Origin: Thozetella sp. PMI_491
Lineage: Eukaryota > Ascomycota > Sordariomycetes > Chaetosphaeriales > Chaetosphaeriaceae
Length of the DNA: 64,000 nucleotides
Assembly (NCBI GenBank): GCA_021432635.1
Contig: MU270108.1
Location: 62,983-126,982 of the forward strand
Direction: 5' to 3'
Shown: in pieces, positions 42,381-55,637 of the stretch
Layout: each line of letters opens with the position of its first letter
Position numbering within the stretch: the first letter of the stretch is position 1
Translations under genes and position numbers: made by a program
The notes under the pieces: generated by a model
The model's database searches: none
The model's input: the letters and a program-made list of their open reading frames with translations, nothing else
What the model was told of the DNA's origin: nothing

Positions 42381-44297
42381 ATGGCCACTCTCAAGCGAAA
42401 GCGCTCACATCGCGACGGACCAGAAGCGGCCGAGACCGGGAGACCAGCCACGTCGGTGCCAGCCCCGACGCGTCGCGCAACACGTCAGACATCCATTCCC
42501 CCGCGCCCCGTGCTACCGGACCCCGAGCCTCGCCGCCGCCGAAGGGGCGCCGATTCGAACGAGCGACCCGAACCCCAGCACTCCCGGACCGAACTCGCTC
42601 GCGGCGTGGCTCGTGGCAAGGAGAACATCCCGATGCAGACCGCACAGAAAGCGCCGCCGAAGCCCACTCGTGCCACCCGACAGAACGGCTTCGAGACGAC
42701 CGGGCCTGCACCACCTGGGGGTCGCCCGGTACCCTCGACCTCGACTAACGGTGGCAGCCCGCATATCCGCCCCAACTATATCCTAGCTCCAGCTACGTCT
42801 ACCTTCGTTACCCCGTCCGCCAGTACCCCAACCCGCTCCGGGCCCAGTGCGAGACATGCGGCCCCCGTGATGCAGCCGCACACCCACACGGTCGGCCACA
42901 GCAAGCCCCTGACGATTGCGACGTCCAGCCCTCACGCCACCGGTTCACAGCAGCAACATCAGAGGCAGCAACAGCTAAAGCCCACGCCTGATGCGCCAGC
43001 TACCGCGAAAGCCGGCGGATCGGATCGCAACATCGATAAGGTCGTGCTGGGCAATATCTGCTTCCGAGCTTGGTACCCTTCGTATTACGGAAAGGAGGTC
43101 CTCGGTGATGTATCTGGGAGCAGTACGAAGAGTGGGCACGGCAGCACCGGCCAGGTCAATGGAGACATCAAAGAAGATGCCACGCACAAAGTCCAGGGGC
43201 GGCGAGGGGATAACCAGCCGGTGCTGGACCGACTCTATGTTTGCCCCTGCTGCTTCAAGTACTCCAAAGAGTTGGTCACATGGTGGGACCACGTGCGTGT
43301 TTGCGAGAGGCAAGGCTTCGTGCCTGGGCAGAAGATCTATGTACACCCTAAGGGCACAAGGACGCGGCTGGTACCGGCAGGCCCGGCACAGAAATTCCTT
43401 CGCGGAAAGCGTGGCAGCATAGGCTCCAAGATGGTGGAGGAGACGGTTCAAGACGAGGGCGAATGGAGCATATGGGAGGTAGATGGAGAGAAGGAAATGG
43501 TAAGAGCAACTCCACTTGGCATTGCTGTTCTAGCTGCCGTCTGTGGCACTAACACCAAGCAGCTGTTCTGCCAGAATCTCTCCTTGTTTGCAAAGCTCTT
43601 CCTCGACAACAAGTCTGTTTTTTTCGATGTCACTGGCTTCAACTACTTCCTCCTCGTACACACACCTCCAGCACCGCCTCCCGATCCAACTTCCGGAGTC
43701 GCTCCAGTCAATCCGCCGCACCGCCGCATCGTTGGGTTCTTTTCCAAAGAGAAGATGTCTTGGGATAATAACAACCTAGCCTGCATACTGATCTTCCCAC
43801 CCTGGCAGCGCAAGGGCCTCGGGTCTTTGCTCATGGGCGTGTCCTACGAGATCTCGCGGCGAGAGGGCGTCTTGGGCGGCCCCGAGAAGCCCATTTCAGA
43901 CCTGGGCAAGAAGGGATACAAGCGCTTCTGGGCGGGTGAGATTGCGAGATGGATCCTAGGCCTAGAGCTAAACGGGACCGAAGGCGAGACGATTGTCGAT
44001 GTAGAAGAATGCAGCGAGGCCACCTGGATTGCCCCCGAGGACTGCCTCCTTGTCCTCCGGGAGATGGGGATCGTCGAGGATGGAGGCCTGGGCCCTCTGC
44101 GGCCCAAGAAATCCACGGCCGAGGAGGAGGTGGCGGAAGCCGAACAGGTAGAGGTCCCCCGGGTGTGCATCTCTACGCATGCCGTCCGCAAGTATATCGA
44201 GGAGAGCAAGATCGTCCTGACCAGGACGTGTGATCCCGATGGGTTCGTAGAAAGCTACAGTAGGGCTGAAAGCGTGACTCGGGACGAGGAGACATAA
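42381..44297 (+). CDS. sas2: MYST-family histone acetyltransferase, Sas2-like
   Basis: Single-exon gene, 638 residues. The first 210 residues are disordered (Arg/Pro/Thr-rich, then Gln/His-rich). The MYST domain follows: IDKVVLGNICFRAWYPS, a zinc finger CPCCFKYSKELVTWWDHVRVCE (C2HC; residues about 288-310), FLDNKSVFFDV with the conserved autoacetylated Lys (about 410), NLACILIFPPWQRKGLGSLL with the catalytic-region Cys and the acetyl-CoA loop (about 463-482), and GGPEKPISDLGKKGY with the catalytic Glu (about 503). There is no chromodomain, which argues against Esa1, and no large Sas3-type extension, so a Sas2/KAT8-like role (H4K16) is favoured. The segment between the LGNICF strand and the zinc finger carries an added Ser/Gly/Asp loop. 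Confidence 0.88.
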   Translation: MATLKRKRSHRDGPEAAETGRPATSVPAPTRRATRQTSIPPRPVLPDPEPRRRRRGADSNERPEPQHSRTELARGVARGKENIPMQTAQKAPPKPTRATRQNGFETTGPAPPGGRPVPSTSTNGGSPHIRPNYILAPATSTFVTPSASTPTRSGPSARHAAPVMQPHTHTVGHSKPLTIATSSPHATGSQQQHQRQQQLKPTPDAPATAKAGGSDRNIDKVVLGNICFRAWYPSYYGKEVLGDVSGSSTKSGHGSTGQVNGDIKEDATHKVQGRRGDNQPVLDRLYVCPCCFKYSKELVTWWDHVRVCERQGFVPGQKIYVHPKGTRTRLVPAGPAQKFLRGKRGSIGSKMVEETVQDEGEWSIWEVDGEKEMVRATPLGIAVLAAVCGTNTKQLFCQNLSLFAKLFLDNKSVFFDVTGFNYFLLVHTPPAPPPDPTSGVAPVNPPHRRIVGFFSKEKMSWDNNNLACILIFPPWQRKGLGSLLMGVSYEISRREGVLGGPEKPISDLGKKGYKRFWAGEIARWILGLELNGTEGETIVDVEECSEATWIAPEDCLLVLREMGIVEDGGLGPLRPKKSTAEEEVAEAEQVEVPRVCISTHAVRKYIEESKIVLTRTCDPDGFVESYSRAESVTRDEET

Positions 44298-44469
44298 AAG
44301 GCGTCAGATAACGGAGTATGGAGCGGGCGTGGCTCTAGACAGATTCGAACGCCCTACTCATCGTTAGCTAGCTGCGCGGCCGGATAATTGTACTGGATAG
44401 AAGGCAATGCTCATCGTACATCGATAGCTCTTCTGCCTAGCTCATATCGCCATAGACGCCTCTTCACAC

Positions 44470-44900
44470 TAAGCGCCACTGCAATAAGGATAGCACCCAG
44501 TCCAATATAATCATCCTGAACCGCGTCCTCTTGTGGTCAGATTTTCTACGAATCCCATCGACGCCTTTCCACGTGATGTAGATTGCTGTCCTTGAGTTTA
44601 ATCCAGACCTTGTTTGTGTCCGCATTGTGCCCCCAGGCGAAAAAGCATAGCCATATATGAGTTCCTTCTCCACCGCCAACGATATCCTCCTTTGACGTGG
44701 CTATTCAGAAGTGGTGTGTCGCCACGGTTCTTCAACTGCATGGCGTTTCTTGCTACAGGACAGCTATGCCGTGGAGACATCACCATCTTCAGCAGGTGAT
44801 CATGTGCCTGAAAGCAATACTTACTCTCACTAATAGAGCTTTGGAGGATGAGACATAGGAACAAGGCCTCAAGTATATTATATATCGAGGACAAGACCAC
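44470..44900 (-). pseudogene. Possible decayed ankyrin-repeat gene fragment
   Basis: Reading the minus strand, NRGDTPLLNSHVKGGYRWRW resembles the start of an ankyrin repeat (G-TPL--A--GG). The continuation fits better in a neighbouring frame (GLNSRTAIYITWKGVDG). Stops and frame changes prevent a gene model. The resemblance is weak and judged by eye only. Confidence 0.2.
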
Positions 44901-47900
44901 TAGTCAGCACATTTGTAATGCCGAATATCACGGCACAACCAAGGCTCTGCCGCCTCTTTGCCCGAGAATGCAGAAACCTGCAAATGTTAGTCTTGTTAGC
45001 AATGCTTTGTGAATACAGCACGTCTCACCTTAGTAATGAGTTCCCTTATACCGTTTGCATTACTGCGGGTGATATGCGTGGTCTTACAATCCTGCATAAA
45101 GCGTCGAGTTGATTATTTCAATAGAATCATCGCCTAGAAAAAGCAGAACAACGAATAGCTCCCCCCATGCTCAAGGTCTAATAACCAATCTAGAGGTTAA
45201 ACAAAGGGAATATATGTCTGTCGGTATTGGTGCAGCCGCCCGGCTAGAAATGAGCGTTATCCGTTTTCTTTCTCGGTTTAGCTGGACTTGGAGTCCATCA
45301 ATGTAAAGATAAATCGGCCGGAGAGAATTAGACCTACACAACACCTGTGCCGAGAAGTATGCTATCATCACATGAGAAGCTCTGCACTCTAGCCTAGGCT
45401 CACTTGGCGAGAAGCATCAGCTGATGGTATCCCATTTGGACGACTTACTGCATGGATGGATGTGTATTGAGGCTGCCTAATGCTTTTTTCCGAGTTTCTC
45501 AAGCACACAAAGGGGGTGAGGGAGGAGAAGGAAAGGCTGGCTTACGTCTTGTCTATGGTGTTTAGAGGAGGAAAATAAACAAGAGGCAGAGGAGAGACCA
45601 AAAAATCGCGACGGAGGAGGGATATGTTCACGGCCCATCGTGGAAAGGTAGGCGCGACTGGCAGCTGGGCCATCCCCAATGTCTACAATCCGGACTACCT
45701 AAGGAAACTGCCAAAAAGGGGAGCTGCCATCGAAGGGTGGTGTGTTCCCAATACTCCAGCTAAATGAGCTTTCCAAACCAGCTTTCGATCGGATGCTTCT
45801 GGGGAAAAGTATCAAAACAAGAAGGCACGTCAACAAGCGTCGTGTCACCGGGAAGCGCATAATTTAATGTCACGAGGAGCAAAATGTCCATGAAGCACCC
45901 GCCGGGTTTTCAGCGATTACCACACCAGCCGTAGAGAAAAAGCAGGCCGCATCGAGAATGCGATCATAAGCCGGTCTGTGGGGAGACGACATGCTGATCT
46001 GGGTCTCAGCAGCGGCTGTGATTATATTGGGAACGTGCATATGAGCTATTGAAATCGTGTCAAGCGAAGGTGTTGCTAAAAGTTCGGCTAGATTTGTTTA
46101 GTTTTATATCGTTGGAACAAATTTCTTCGACCGTCCTTGTAGGAACCGGTTGAGTCGTGCCGGCCAGGGCATCGGCGACCCGTTGGCTCACGGCGCCGGT
46201 TTCTCCGATATAGACTATACCCCGGGCCGGCGGTTCGGGCAACCTTACACAGCCGGCGTGGTTCCACTTGGTGACGGCGTGACTACTTCGTTAGAAGGCG
46301 GCTGGCTCCGCAGTCTTTTTTCTATACACGTACCCATTAACATTGTTGCCGTGCAATTTGCTTGATTCAGTGACTATGCCTAAGATGCCGAGTATGGCAC
46401 CTGTTGGGCGAGCTACGTGTGCTTGTTTTCTTGAGCTGGCTTAGTCGCAAAGCGTTTGCCTACGTAAATGCTCGATACCTTTTATTCGGGGGACTTGTCT
46501 TGTCCGATTTGCAAATTCATAGAGGGTGCTCCTGAACGGGGGACGCGGAACTTAACGTACAATGCATCATGTTACATACTTCGTATACTGAAATTGCTTC
46601 CTCTGGTACTTTGACCGTAAAATCGCACATCGTTTTTGGCCCACTAGGATGCGCTTTCGAAATGTATCCCACATGTATGTACATATCAGGCGTGCAAAGG
46701 TCGAACCTGAACAAAATCGTACTAATTAATTTACATCTCTTCCTGTGGCATGCATACCTAGACACTGACGAGGAGCTCGGGCCAGCCTAGCTTCAATGCA
46801 CCCCCTTCCCCTATTACTGTACCTGCCGGGAGTCAAGGGAGGAAGAAAAACTTTTTTTCAGCTCATTCTCGTACTAGCGCTCTGCAGCTCTGCCGCTTTC
46901 CCTCCCGGCTCCCGAGATCAAAGATTTTCACGGCAAGCATGGGTGGCTGGCCCCCCGAGACAGGGACTCAGATTTGGAGCTCCCAGAAACTGTCTCAGCC
47001 CGAGAGAAGGCGCACGTCTGCCAGCTCAGAGACAGAAGGGGGCTTCATCACTCATCAGCTCAAGCGGGCCCGCGATTTGGTACACGTTTCCTGCACTTCG
47101 TGTCATGAACCCGTAGCTTGGCCTTTTTTTTTTCTTTCTTTCTCGGGCGGCGTGCTTGGTATCCAATACCGGCCCGGTAACTTTTCAGGGAGCTTCCCGA
47201 TTGTTTCCGCCAGGGAGGGAATGACGGGCATCATCCCGTTGAGAAAGGAGAGGAGGGGCGGGTATGTAGATACACTGTGTACATTGCGACGGCGCACAGG
47301 GTCAAAGAAACCGGCCTGCAGGTACTCCCGGCCTGGGATCTAAGGCTTCTACAACGGCCACAAGACTTCCATCTTTGGTACTGAGAGACAAAGAGGTGCT
47401 GAGCAGCACCAGGATTTCAGGTCATAAGCGAGTCTCGTTGGCCCCGAAAATTTTCGCCGCCAGGTCCAGTCTCCACACCCTCATTTGCTCCTTTGCGCCG
47501 AACACATCATATGTGTACATAGAGCCAACCGGCCCTGTCGTCAACAAAAGAGTGAATATCGAGCAAGGTTTCTGGCAGACTGTGGGCAGTGGCCTTTCCA
47601 ACTCAACTGAATGCTGGGCTTTCGGGAGTCCGAGTCGCGTGATAGATCGTGGGGTGCCAGCTGTATTCGAGGGTGGTTGGCAGTCCTCTTTTAAATCTTT
47701 TTTTCTTCCTTCGATTCCACCAGGCTGGGTATCGGCCAGGATTCCATGAGTGTCGCCCGCACGTGTCAGCTGGCGCGACTCGCGGCTGGCTCTGCTCGGG
47801 AACTCTTAACCCAATCCAAGCCCAAGGATCCTCGTTGCGCTAAGTGGGGCGGCGTGGGGGCCTCTATCTCGCTGACGGAAGTGGGAATGAATGGTTTTTT

Positions 47901-48618
47901 TTTCTTAGCCAGGATGACCAGGAGCCTCAGTGACTTGCCCAGACATCCCGACTAAGCCCGGGGGAAGGAAGGGGAGAAAATGCCAACCCGGCAAGTCCGG
48001 ACTCCCGGCGTGCTACACGTTTGTTCCGTGGCATCTCTGGTACCCTCCAATGCTCAATCTCTCTGGAGGGGGTGCGAATTGAACCTACAGGAGCTCGAGG
48101 AGCTATGAGCTTGGTTTGCCGCGCTATTCGGGCACCGCTCTAACGGACCTCAGCATGGTCGCTCAAGTGTGGATATCGCGGGTTGCAGAGTCTGATTCGC
48201 CTGAAACTCGATCCGATTGATGGTGTCGGTCGGAACGACAGGGAACAGGTCGAGAGGTTCCGACATCGCCCGAATCACGACAACGGGCCACTGGGAACGC
48301 TGGTGAGATTCGACCAGCCCAGCCTGACAGCCACTAGGCTGAGTACTCGGTACGCAGCACACCATCCATGTTCGGGAGGGTGCACAGGGCCGTGGACGGC
48401 CCCCAGTCCCCAGGCTCTCCCGGACCACCAGGAGCTCCTCCGAGATGGTGGATTCGAAGGGGGAGACAAAAAAATGCCTCTGACCGCGCCATTGACCAGT
48501 GATATCCCGCCGAGCGGATATTGGAGCCCGTTGCCCTGACTAGCCCGAGGTCCCCATCGACTCCATCCTCGCCCACTGGCCACTTGCTCTTTCTTTCTTC
48601 CTTCTTCCCTTCTCCTTC

Positions 48619-48638
48619 TCTCTCTCTCTCTCTCACTC
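48619..48638 (+). repeat. (TC)n pyrimidine microsatellite in the atp-9 leader
   Basis: Perfect CT repeat in the pyrimidine-rich leader about 90-110 bp upstream of the atp-9 ATG; typical of highly expressed fungal genes. Confidence 0.8.
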
Positions 48639-48726
48639 TCCTTCACACCACCAGCCGTCAGCCTCTCCGCGACCTTTGTTTCCCCATCCCATCCTTACCA
48701 TCATCTCCCCTCCCCCATCTGTCACA

Positions 48727-51136
<2,410 letters not shown>

Positions 51137-52922
51137 TTAGGCCTTCACCAACAGGCTCGAGCCGGTCATCTCCTCCGGCTGGGGCAAGCCCATGGCAGCA
51201 AGGATGGTAGGAGCCACGTCGCCCAAAACGCCACCCTCCGTCTTGAGGCTCCATCCTTCAGGCGCGTTGGCCATGATGAAGGGGACCTTGTTGGTGGTGT
51301 GCGAGGTCTTGGGCTTACCGTCCGCAAATTTCATCTCCTCGGCGTTGCCGTGGTCGGCAGTGATGAACAGGATGTACCCCTCCTTCTTGCAGCCATCGAA
51401 GATCTTGCCGATAGCCTTGTCCGTGGCCGCGCATCCCACGATGGCAGCCTCGTAGACCCCTGTATGCCCGACCATGTCGGGAGGAGCAAAGTTGTTCATG
51501 ATGAAGGGGAACTTCTGCTCTCTGAGGCGCTTGACGACCTGGTCCGCAACCCCATCGGCACTCATCTCCGGGGCCTTGTCATATGTCGCCACGCTCTTGT
51601 TGGACGGCACCAAATCCTGTTTCTCGTCACGGGTCTCGAGGGGGAAGGCCTTCTCGACGCCGCCGTTGAAGAAGAAAGTGACGTGGGCATACTTCTCCGT
51701 CTCGGCGACATGAACCTGCTCCACGTTCTGCTTGCCCAGCCACTCGGCCAGCACGTTGCCCATGTGCTGCGGCTTGAAAGCAATCTCAAAAGGATAGTCT
51801 AGCTTGTACTGGGTCATCGTTACAAGTGTGATCTTGGGATAAGGGATGTCCGGCCGAGGGGAGCGGTCGACGTCGCCGAGCAATTGGGTGATCTGCCGGA
51901 CGCGGTCAGAGCGGTAGTTGAAGAAAAAGACGACATCATCATCTTGGCCGGCATTAGCACTGGTAGGTACCAAACACACCTGGGTGCTAGGACATACCTT
52001 GGATGCGGCGTTCCTTGCCGCCAACGATGATGGGCTTTAGGAACTCGTCGGTCTCGCCCTTTTCGTATCGTTCCTTAACCGTCTGGACGGGGTCGGTGCT
52101 CTCTTCGCCCTCCCCGAGAATCATGCCCTTGAGGGCGATCTCATTTCGCTCCCACCTCTTGTCACGGTCCATGGCATAGTAGCGACCAACAACGGTGGCA
52201 ATCTCACCGGTTCCAATCTCCTGAATGGTGGAGACGAGCTCCTCCATGTAAGCGGCGCCAGACTTAGGGTCTGTGTCGCGGCCGTCACCAAAGAAGTGGA
52301 TGTACACCTTGGGGACTTGAGCCTCCTTGGCCGCCTTGAGGAGGGCGTACAGATGCGTTTGCTTCGCGTGCTACGGCGGGATGTTAGAACCTGCGAGCGC
52401 CAAATTCGACGAGCAGCGCGAAAGTGATGGGCAATGGCACTCACGACACCACCGTGGGAGATTAGGCCGCAGAGGTGAAGACGGCCGCTGCCGTTCTTGG
52501 CTGATTCCAGCGTCTTCTTGATGACGACGTTCTGGCTGAGCTCGCCTTTCTTGATCGTTTGGTCAATGCGGACGACGTCCTGCCACACGACTCTGCCCGC
52601 TCCAATGTTGAGGTGGCCGACCTCGGAGTTGCCCATCAGGCCCTCTGGCAGGCCCACGGCGAGTGAGGAGGCCTCAAGCTCGGTGAAACCGGTGGTGCTC
52701 TGGGAGAAGGCATCCATGACGGGAGTGGCAGCAGCGGCGATGGCATCGCCATCCTTGGGAGACTCGTCGGATGGGATGCCCCAGCCGTCAATCACGACTA
52801 TACGACCGGATAAGCATCATGATCAGCCACCCAAGCTCGAGGTATACAAGGCCAAAGCAGGCGACGATCGAATAGTCGGGGCGGCGAGACGTACTCAAGC
52901 AAGCCTTCTGGTCGGGCGCCAT
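51137..52922 (-). CDS. 2,3-bisphosphoglycerate-independent phosphoglycerate mutase
   Basis: Glycolytic enzyme interconverting 3- and 2-phosphoglycerate, cytosolic, with two metal ions. Exons (minus): 52922-52895 (28 nt), 52797-52445, 52370-51998, 51942-51137; 519 residues, normal for the family. Joins: MAPDQKACL to IVIDGWGIPSDES; ISHGGV to HAKQTHLYALL; ERRIQ to DDDVVFFFNYRSDRVRQ. Key residues seen are the metal Asp in IDGWG, the catalytic Ser in MGNSEVGHLNIGAGR, HFFGDGRDTDP, the metal site FAPPDMVGHTG and ITADHGNAEEM. The protein ends SSLLVKA. Some fungi use this enzyme in place of the cofactor-dependent type of yeast. It is divergent from med9 across 666 bp. Confidence 0.95.
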
Positions 52923-53588
52923 TGTGTATCGCGGGGTATGTATAAAATTGCTTGTATTGGCAACCTTTGGAGGAATCTTAACGGTAGCCTACAGGTTGAA
53001 GCCCAAGAAGATAAATCTTACAGAGACGGAAGGGGAAGCCTGTACAGTGGAGGAGGCAGACAGGAAGTGGTGCGGGATAAAAAAGATCCTGAGCGGTTTG
53101 CTAGCATCGAGGTAGGTATTGGACAGAGCTCTCACCCCGCCATCTTGTTGAGGTTTGGAAGTTTTAGTGGGGTCCTGCATCCCACTCGGGCCATTCTGCA
53201 GGCCAGGGGGAGGATGCCGCCAAGACCGAGTAAGCTTGGGAGCGCACTGTTCTGTTCTACGGAAGGCTCCGCTTGGAACACTGTGTGAATCGGGTGGTCC
53301 GGCATCCCAAGTGAACGAATGGGCCGTCCGTTCCGTGGCCAGCCTATTTGCTGACGTTCTCAAAGTTGCAATAAGCTAAGGTACATACAGTACCGTACCT
53401 TCATCACGATCCAGAAACGGCGCCTGGGGCAAACCTTAGACTCTTCTTTTACAAAATACTGACCTCCTTCTCTTAGCGCCCCACTTATTTTCTTCTCTTT
53501 TGCCTTTGGCTACCCTCCTCTCCCTCCCTGGTTCCTTCGCGCTCGCTCACTCGGGCACGCTGATTGACCACGCCGAAAGCGAAGCAAC
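52923..53588. promoter_or_regulatory. Divergent promoter region of phosphoglycerate mutase and med9
   Basis: No gene. It contains AAGGTACATACAGTACCGTACC at about 53380-53400 (an imperfect palindrome of the TACCTA/GGTAC family) and a CT-rich leader before med9. Confidence 0.5.
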
Positions 53589-54074
53589 ATGGCGTCCAAC
53601 CTCCCTGACAAGCTCACGCCGGACTCGATTGACACGCTCACCGAGCTCGCCACCATCCTCTCTCAGCTCCGGCCGACAGTTCAGAGCTCTGCTAGCATGG
53701 CTACTCCCGCCCTCGGCCTCGCCGGTCTCTCCAACCTCGGCGGCACCGGCAGCACTCCGGCGGCAGTACCAGGTGCTACCCCAGCCCCAGCACCTGGCGC
53801 AGTTACCGGAACGACACCGCTACCGAGCACTACTCCGAACACGACCGGCACCGGCGGCGGCACGCTGGGCTTCAAGGACCTCCCGGCTGCAACAGACAAC
53901 CTCAAGCACAAGCTGCAGCGGGCGCGAGTGGCTGTGCGCTCGCTGCCGGATGTCTCGCGGACAACCAGGCAGCAGGAAGCCGAGATAGAGGAGCTGGAGG
54001 CGCTGAAGGCCAGGCAATTGGCGCAATTGGCTGCTCTGAAACAAGTTGGCCTGGACATCGGCTCCCTGGCGTGA
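53589..54074 (+). CDS. med9: Mediator complex subunit 9 (Cse2)
   Basis: Small Mediator middle-module subunit linking regulators to RNA polymerase II. Single exon, 161 residues. The N-terminal helix LTPDSIDTLTELATILSQLRP and the C-terminal helical pair (FKDLPAATDNLKHKLQRARVAVRSLPD, then QQEAEIEELEALKARQLAQL) match fungal Med9, and are separated by a Gly/Thr/Pro/Ala-rich linker (about residues 40-90). The C-terminus is a coiled coil with heptads of Leu/Ala. The start follows GCAACATGG. It is convergent with the tubulin cofactor C gene; the 293-bp space carries a 13-bp minisatellite. Confidence 0.85.
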   Translation: MASNLPDKLTPDSIDTLTELATILSQLRPTVQSSASMATPALGLAGLSNLGGTGSTPAAVPGATPAPAPGAVTGTTPLPSTTPNTTGTGGGTLGFKDLPAATDNLKHKLQRARVAVRSLPDVSRTTRQQEAEIEELEALKARQLAQLAALKQVGLDIGSLA

Positions 54075-54148
54075 CCTCTTGGCTTCAGCATGGGCGCTGA
54101 ATGAATCTACGACTGTTTGTCTTGCAGGATGGCATTCTAGGCAGGCGT

Positions 54149-54200
54149 TGGCAAAGGGCACTGGCAAATGGCACTGGCAAATGGCACTGGCAAAGGGCAC
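54149..54200 (+). repeat. 13-bp minisatellite, four tandem copies
   Basis: Four consecutive 13-bp units, TGGCAAAGGGCAC, TGGCAAATGGCAC, TGGCAAATGGCAC, TGGCAAAGGGCAC. They differ only at position 8. The array lies between the convergent med9 and tubulin cofactor C genes. Confidence 0.95.
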
Positions 54201-54367
54201 GCACCGGACCATCAGGAAGAATGAGTTTATTGGCAGGCACACAAGATACCCAGTTGATTTCAGACCTCATGTCCTCACCCATCACAGATAGGTTTCCGCT
54301 TTCTCCTCGCCACTCACATGGGTTGCAACTGCTCGAAGCCTCCTCGTCCTCCTATTTCGTCGCCCTC

Positions 54368-55637
54368 CTATCGAAGCGTAACCCCTACTTTCCTGAGAAT
54401 GTCGTCAACGCTGACCCCTGGACCGCCTGGCACGGTGTTCCTCCAGATATCCTCGGAGAGTCGATCTTCTTCGGGCAACACGCTCCAGTTGGGAGAGTGC
54501 GCCGTCTTGAGCCATTTGAAATCGTCGACTTGGTCCCACTGATTTTCCCCCAATTCCCTATCCTCGGTGATCTGGAGATATGTTAGGGCCGGCGTCCCCG
54601 GTGCTGGGAATGTCTCGCGCTTAGGACCACTTACGTATGTTTTGGGGGTGGGCGCGAAGCGCATGCCCTTACAGTCCTCGATGATGGGCCGACTCGTACA
54701 GTGCAAATAAACGTCTACGTTCTCGCACTCGTGGATCCGGACTTGTCTTGCTGCGACAACTATAATACTGTTCTTGATGCCTGTAATGTGCGCTGGGCCG
54801 TTGACGTGGCCTGCGATGATGAGGCTGTTCTCAATGCTCTTCAATGCAAGACTGGCAAATGGCGCGCCACCGGTGGTGGGCACCGACATGTCGACAATGC
54901 AACTCTTCATATTTGTAAGTGCGCCGGCGGACGTGGCCCTGGCCGCCGAGGTTGGTAGGATAATATGCAATTTCTGATGGTCGGAGAGGACAATGTTGCG
55001 GGCAGCTGAGAAGCTAGGTTTTCGGATACCGATCGAGGTTGTACGGGCGATCTCTTTATTGTAATCCTTGCTGAGCGACGGGAGCTCGCCTACTTCATCT
55101 TCCTGCTCGGCCTGAGTGCTTATCGAGGCTGGTGCCGGAGCGGCGCTGGAGGAGATACCGGAACGCCCAGGCAGACCCCGAGGGTCATGCCTAAGATCGC
55201 CGGGAGCATCGGTGGCTCTGGGCTTAAACTGAAAGCGAGATCTGGGTGCTAGCTTGGAGGTCGTCTCGTTAAGCTGTTCTGTCAGTGCCTTGATCGCCTG
55301 TGTATAAGTTCTCTGGTCGTATGTAGGGACGTAGTCGGCGGCGTCCGCGACCTCGCTGGTGAGGCGTGAGATACCCGTTAGGATGTGCTCGATGGCATCT
55401 TGCCGCTCCCCTCCGACGGTGGAGAAGCTCGAGAGCTGCTTGATCTGCTCTTGGAGCGCTGGCTCCTTGTCAGCTACATACTGGGGCCTCCGTCCCCAAG
55501 GCTTATGCTAACCGGTCACAGAGGCTTGGAACTGCCCTGCTCGGCGGTGTTGTTAGTTACGTATTACAGAGACACAGAGAGCGCTGTGGCTTATTGCGGG
55601 AGCCTAACTCACGATAAAATTGCTCTTTGGGATCCAT
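54368..55637 (-). CDS. Tubulin-folding cofactor C (TBCC domain)
   Basis: Late-acting GTPase-activating chaperone of alpha/beta-tubulin assembly. Exons (minus): 55637-55613 (25 nt), 55536-55513 (24 nt), 55458-54635, 54571-54368; 358 residues. Starting MDPKEQFYRQFQASVTALQEQI, the phases close exactly; the third exon uses a GCTGAC branch and GAGCCAG acceptor. The N-terminal helical bundle (QDAIEHILTGISRLTSEVADAADYVP) is the tubulin-binding spectrin-like part. The C-terminal beta-helix contains SLIIAGHVNGPAHITGIKNS and QVRIHECENVDVYLHCTSRPIIEDC, with the Arg finger in Q-x-R-x-H. A 63-nt in-frame intron (54572-54634; GTAAGT donor) splits TY from ITEDRELGENQWDQVDDFKWLK. Confidence 0.9.
54572..54634 (-). 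other. 63-nt stop-free intron of the tubulin cofactor C gene
   Basis: Donor GTAAGT at 54634, CCTAAC branch and CTCCAG acceptor. The length is a multiple of three and open. Retained, it would insert 21 residues between TY and ITEDRE, just before the conserved NQWDQVDDFKWL. Confidence 0.85.

Larger units (their letters stand above)
44298..48726. other. Gene-poor 4.4 kb region
   Basis: The longest stretch without a supportable gene. It is somewhat richer in A+T than its flanks up to about 46800. On the minus strand 44470-44900, fragments such as NRGDTPLLNSHVKGG in one frame and an adjacent LNSRTAIYITWKG in another resemble ankyrin repeats broken by frameshifts. A GC-rich island at about 46140-46290 has an open minus frame (GETGAVSQRVADALAGT) that I cannot identify. 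The part from 46800 to 48726 is atp-9 upstream DNA and ends in a CT microsatellite (48619-48638). Confidence 0.55.

Noticed and set aside
48070-48090. AGGTTCAATTCGCACC on the minus strand, like a tRNA T-arm
   Set aside because: The five-base stem does not pair, and no acceptor or anticodon arm is found at the right distances.
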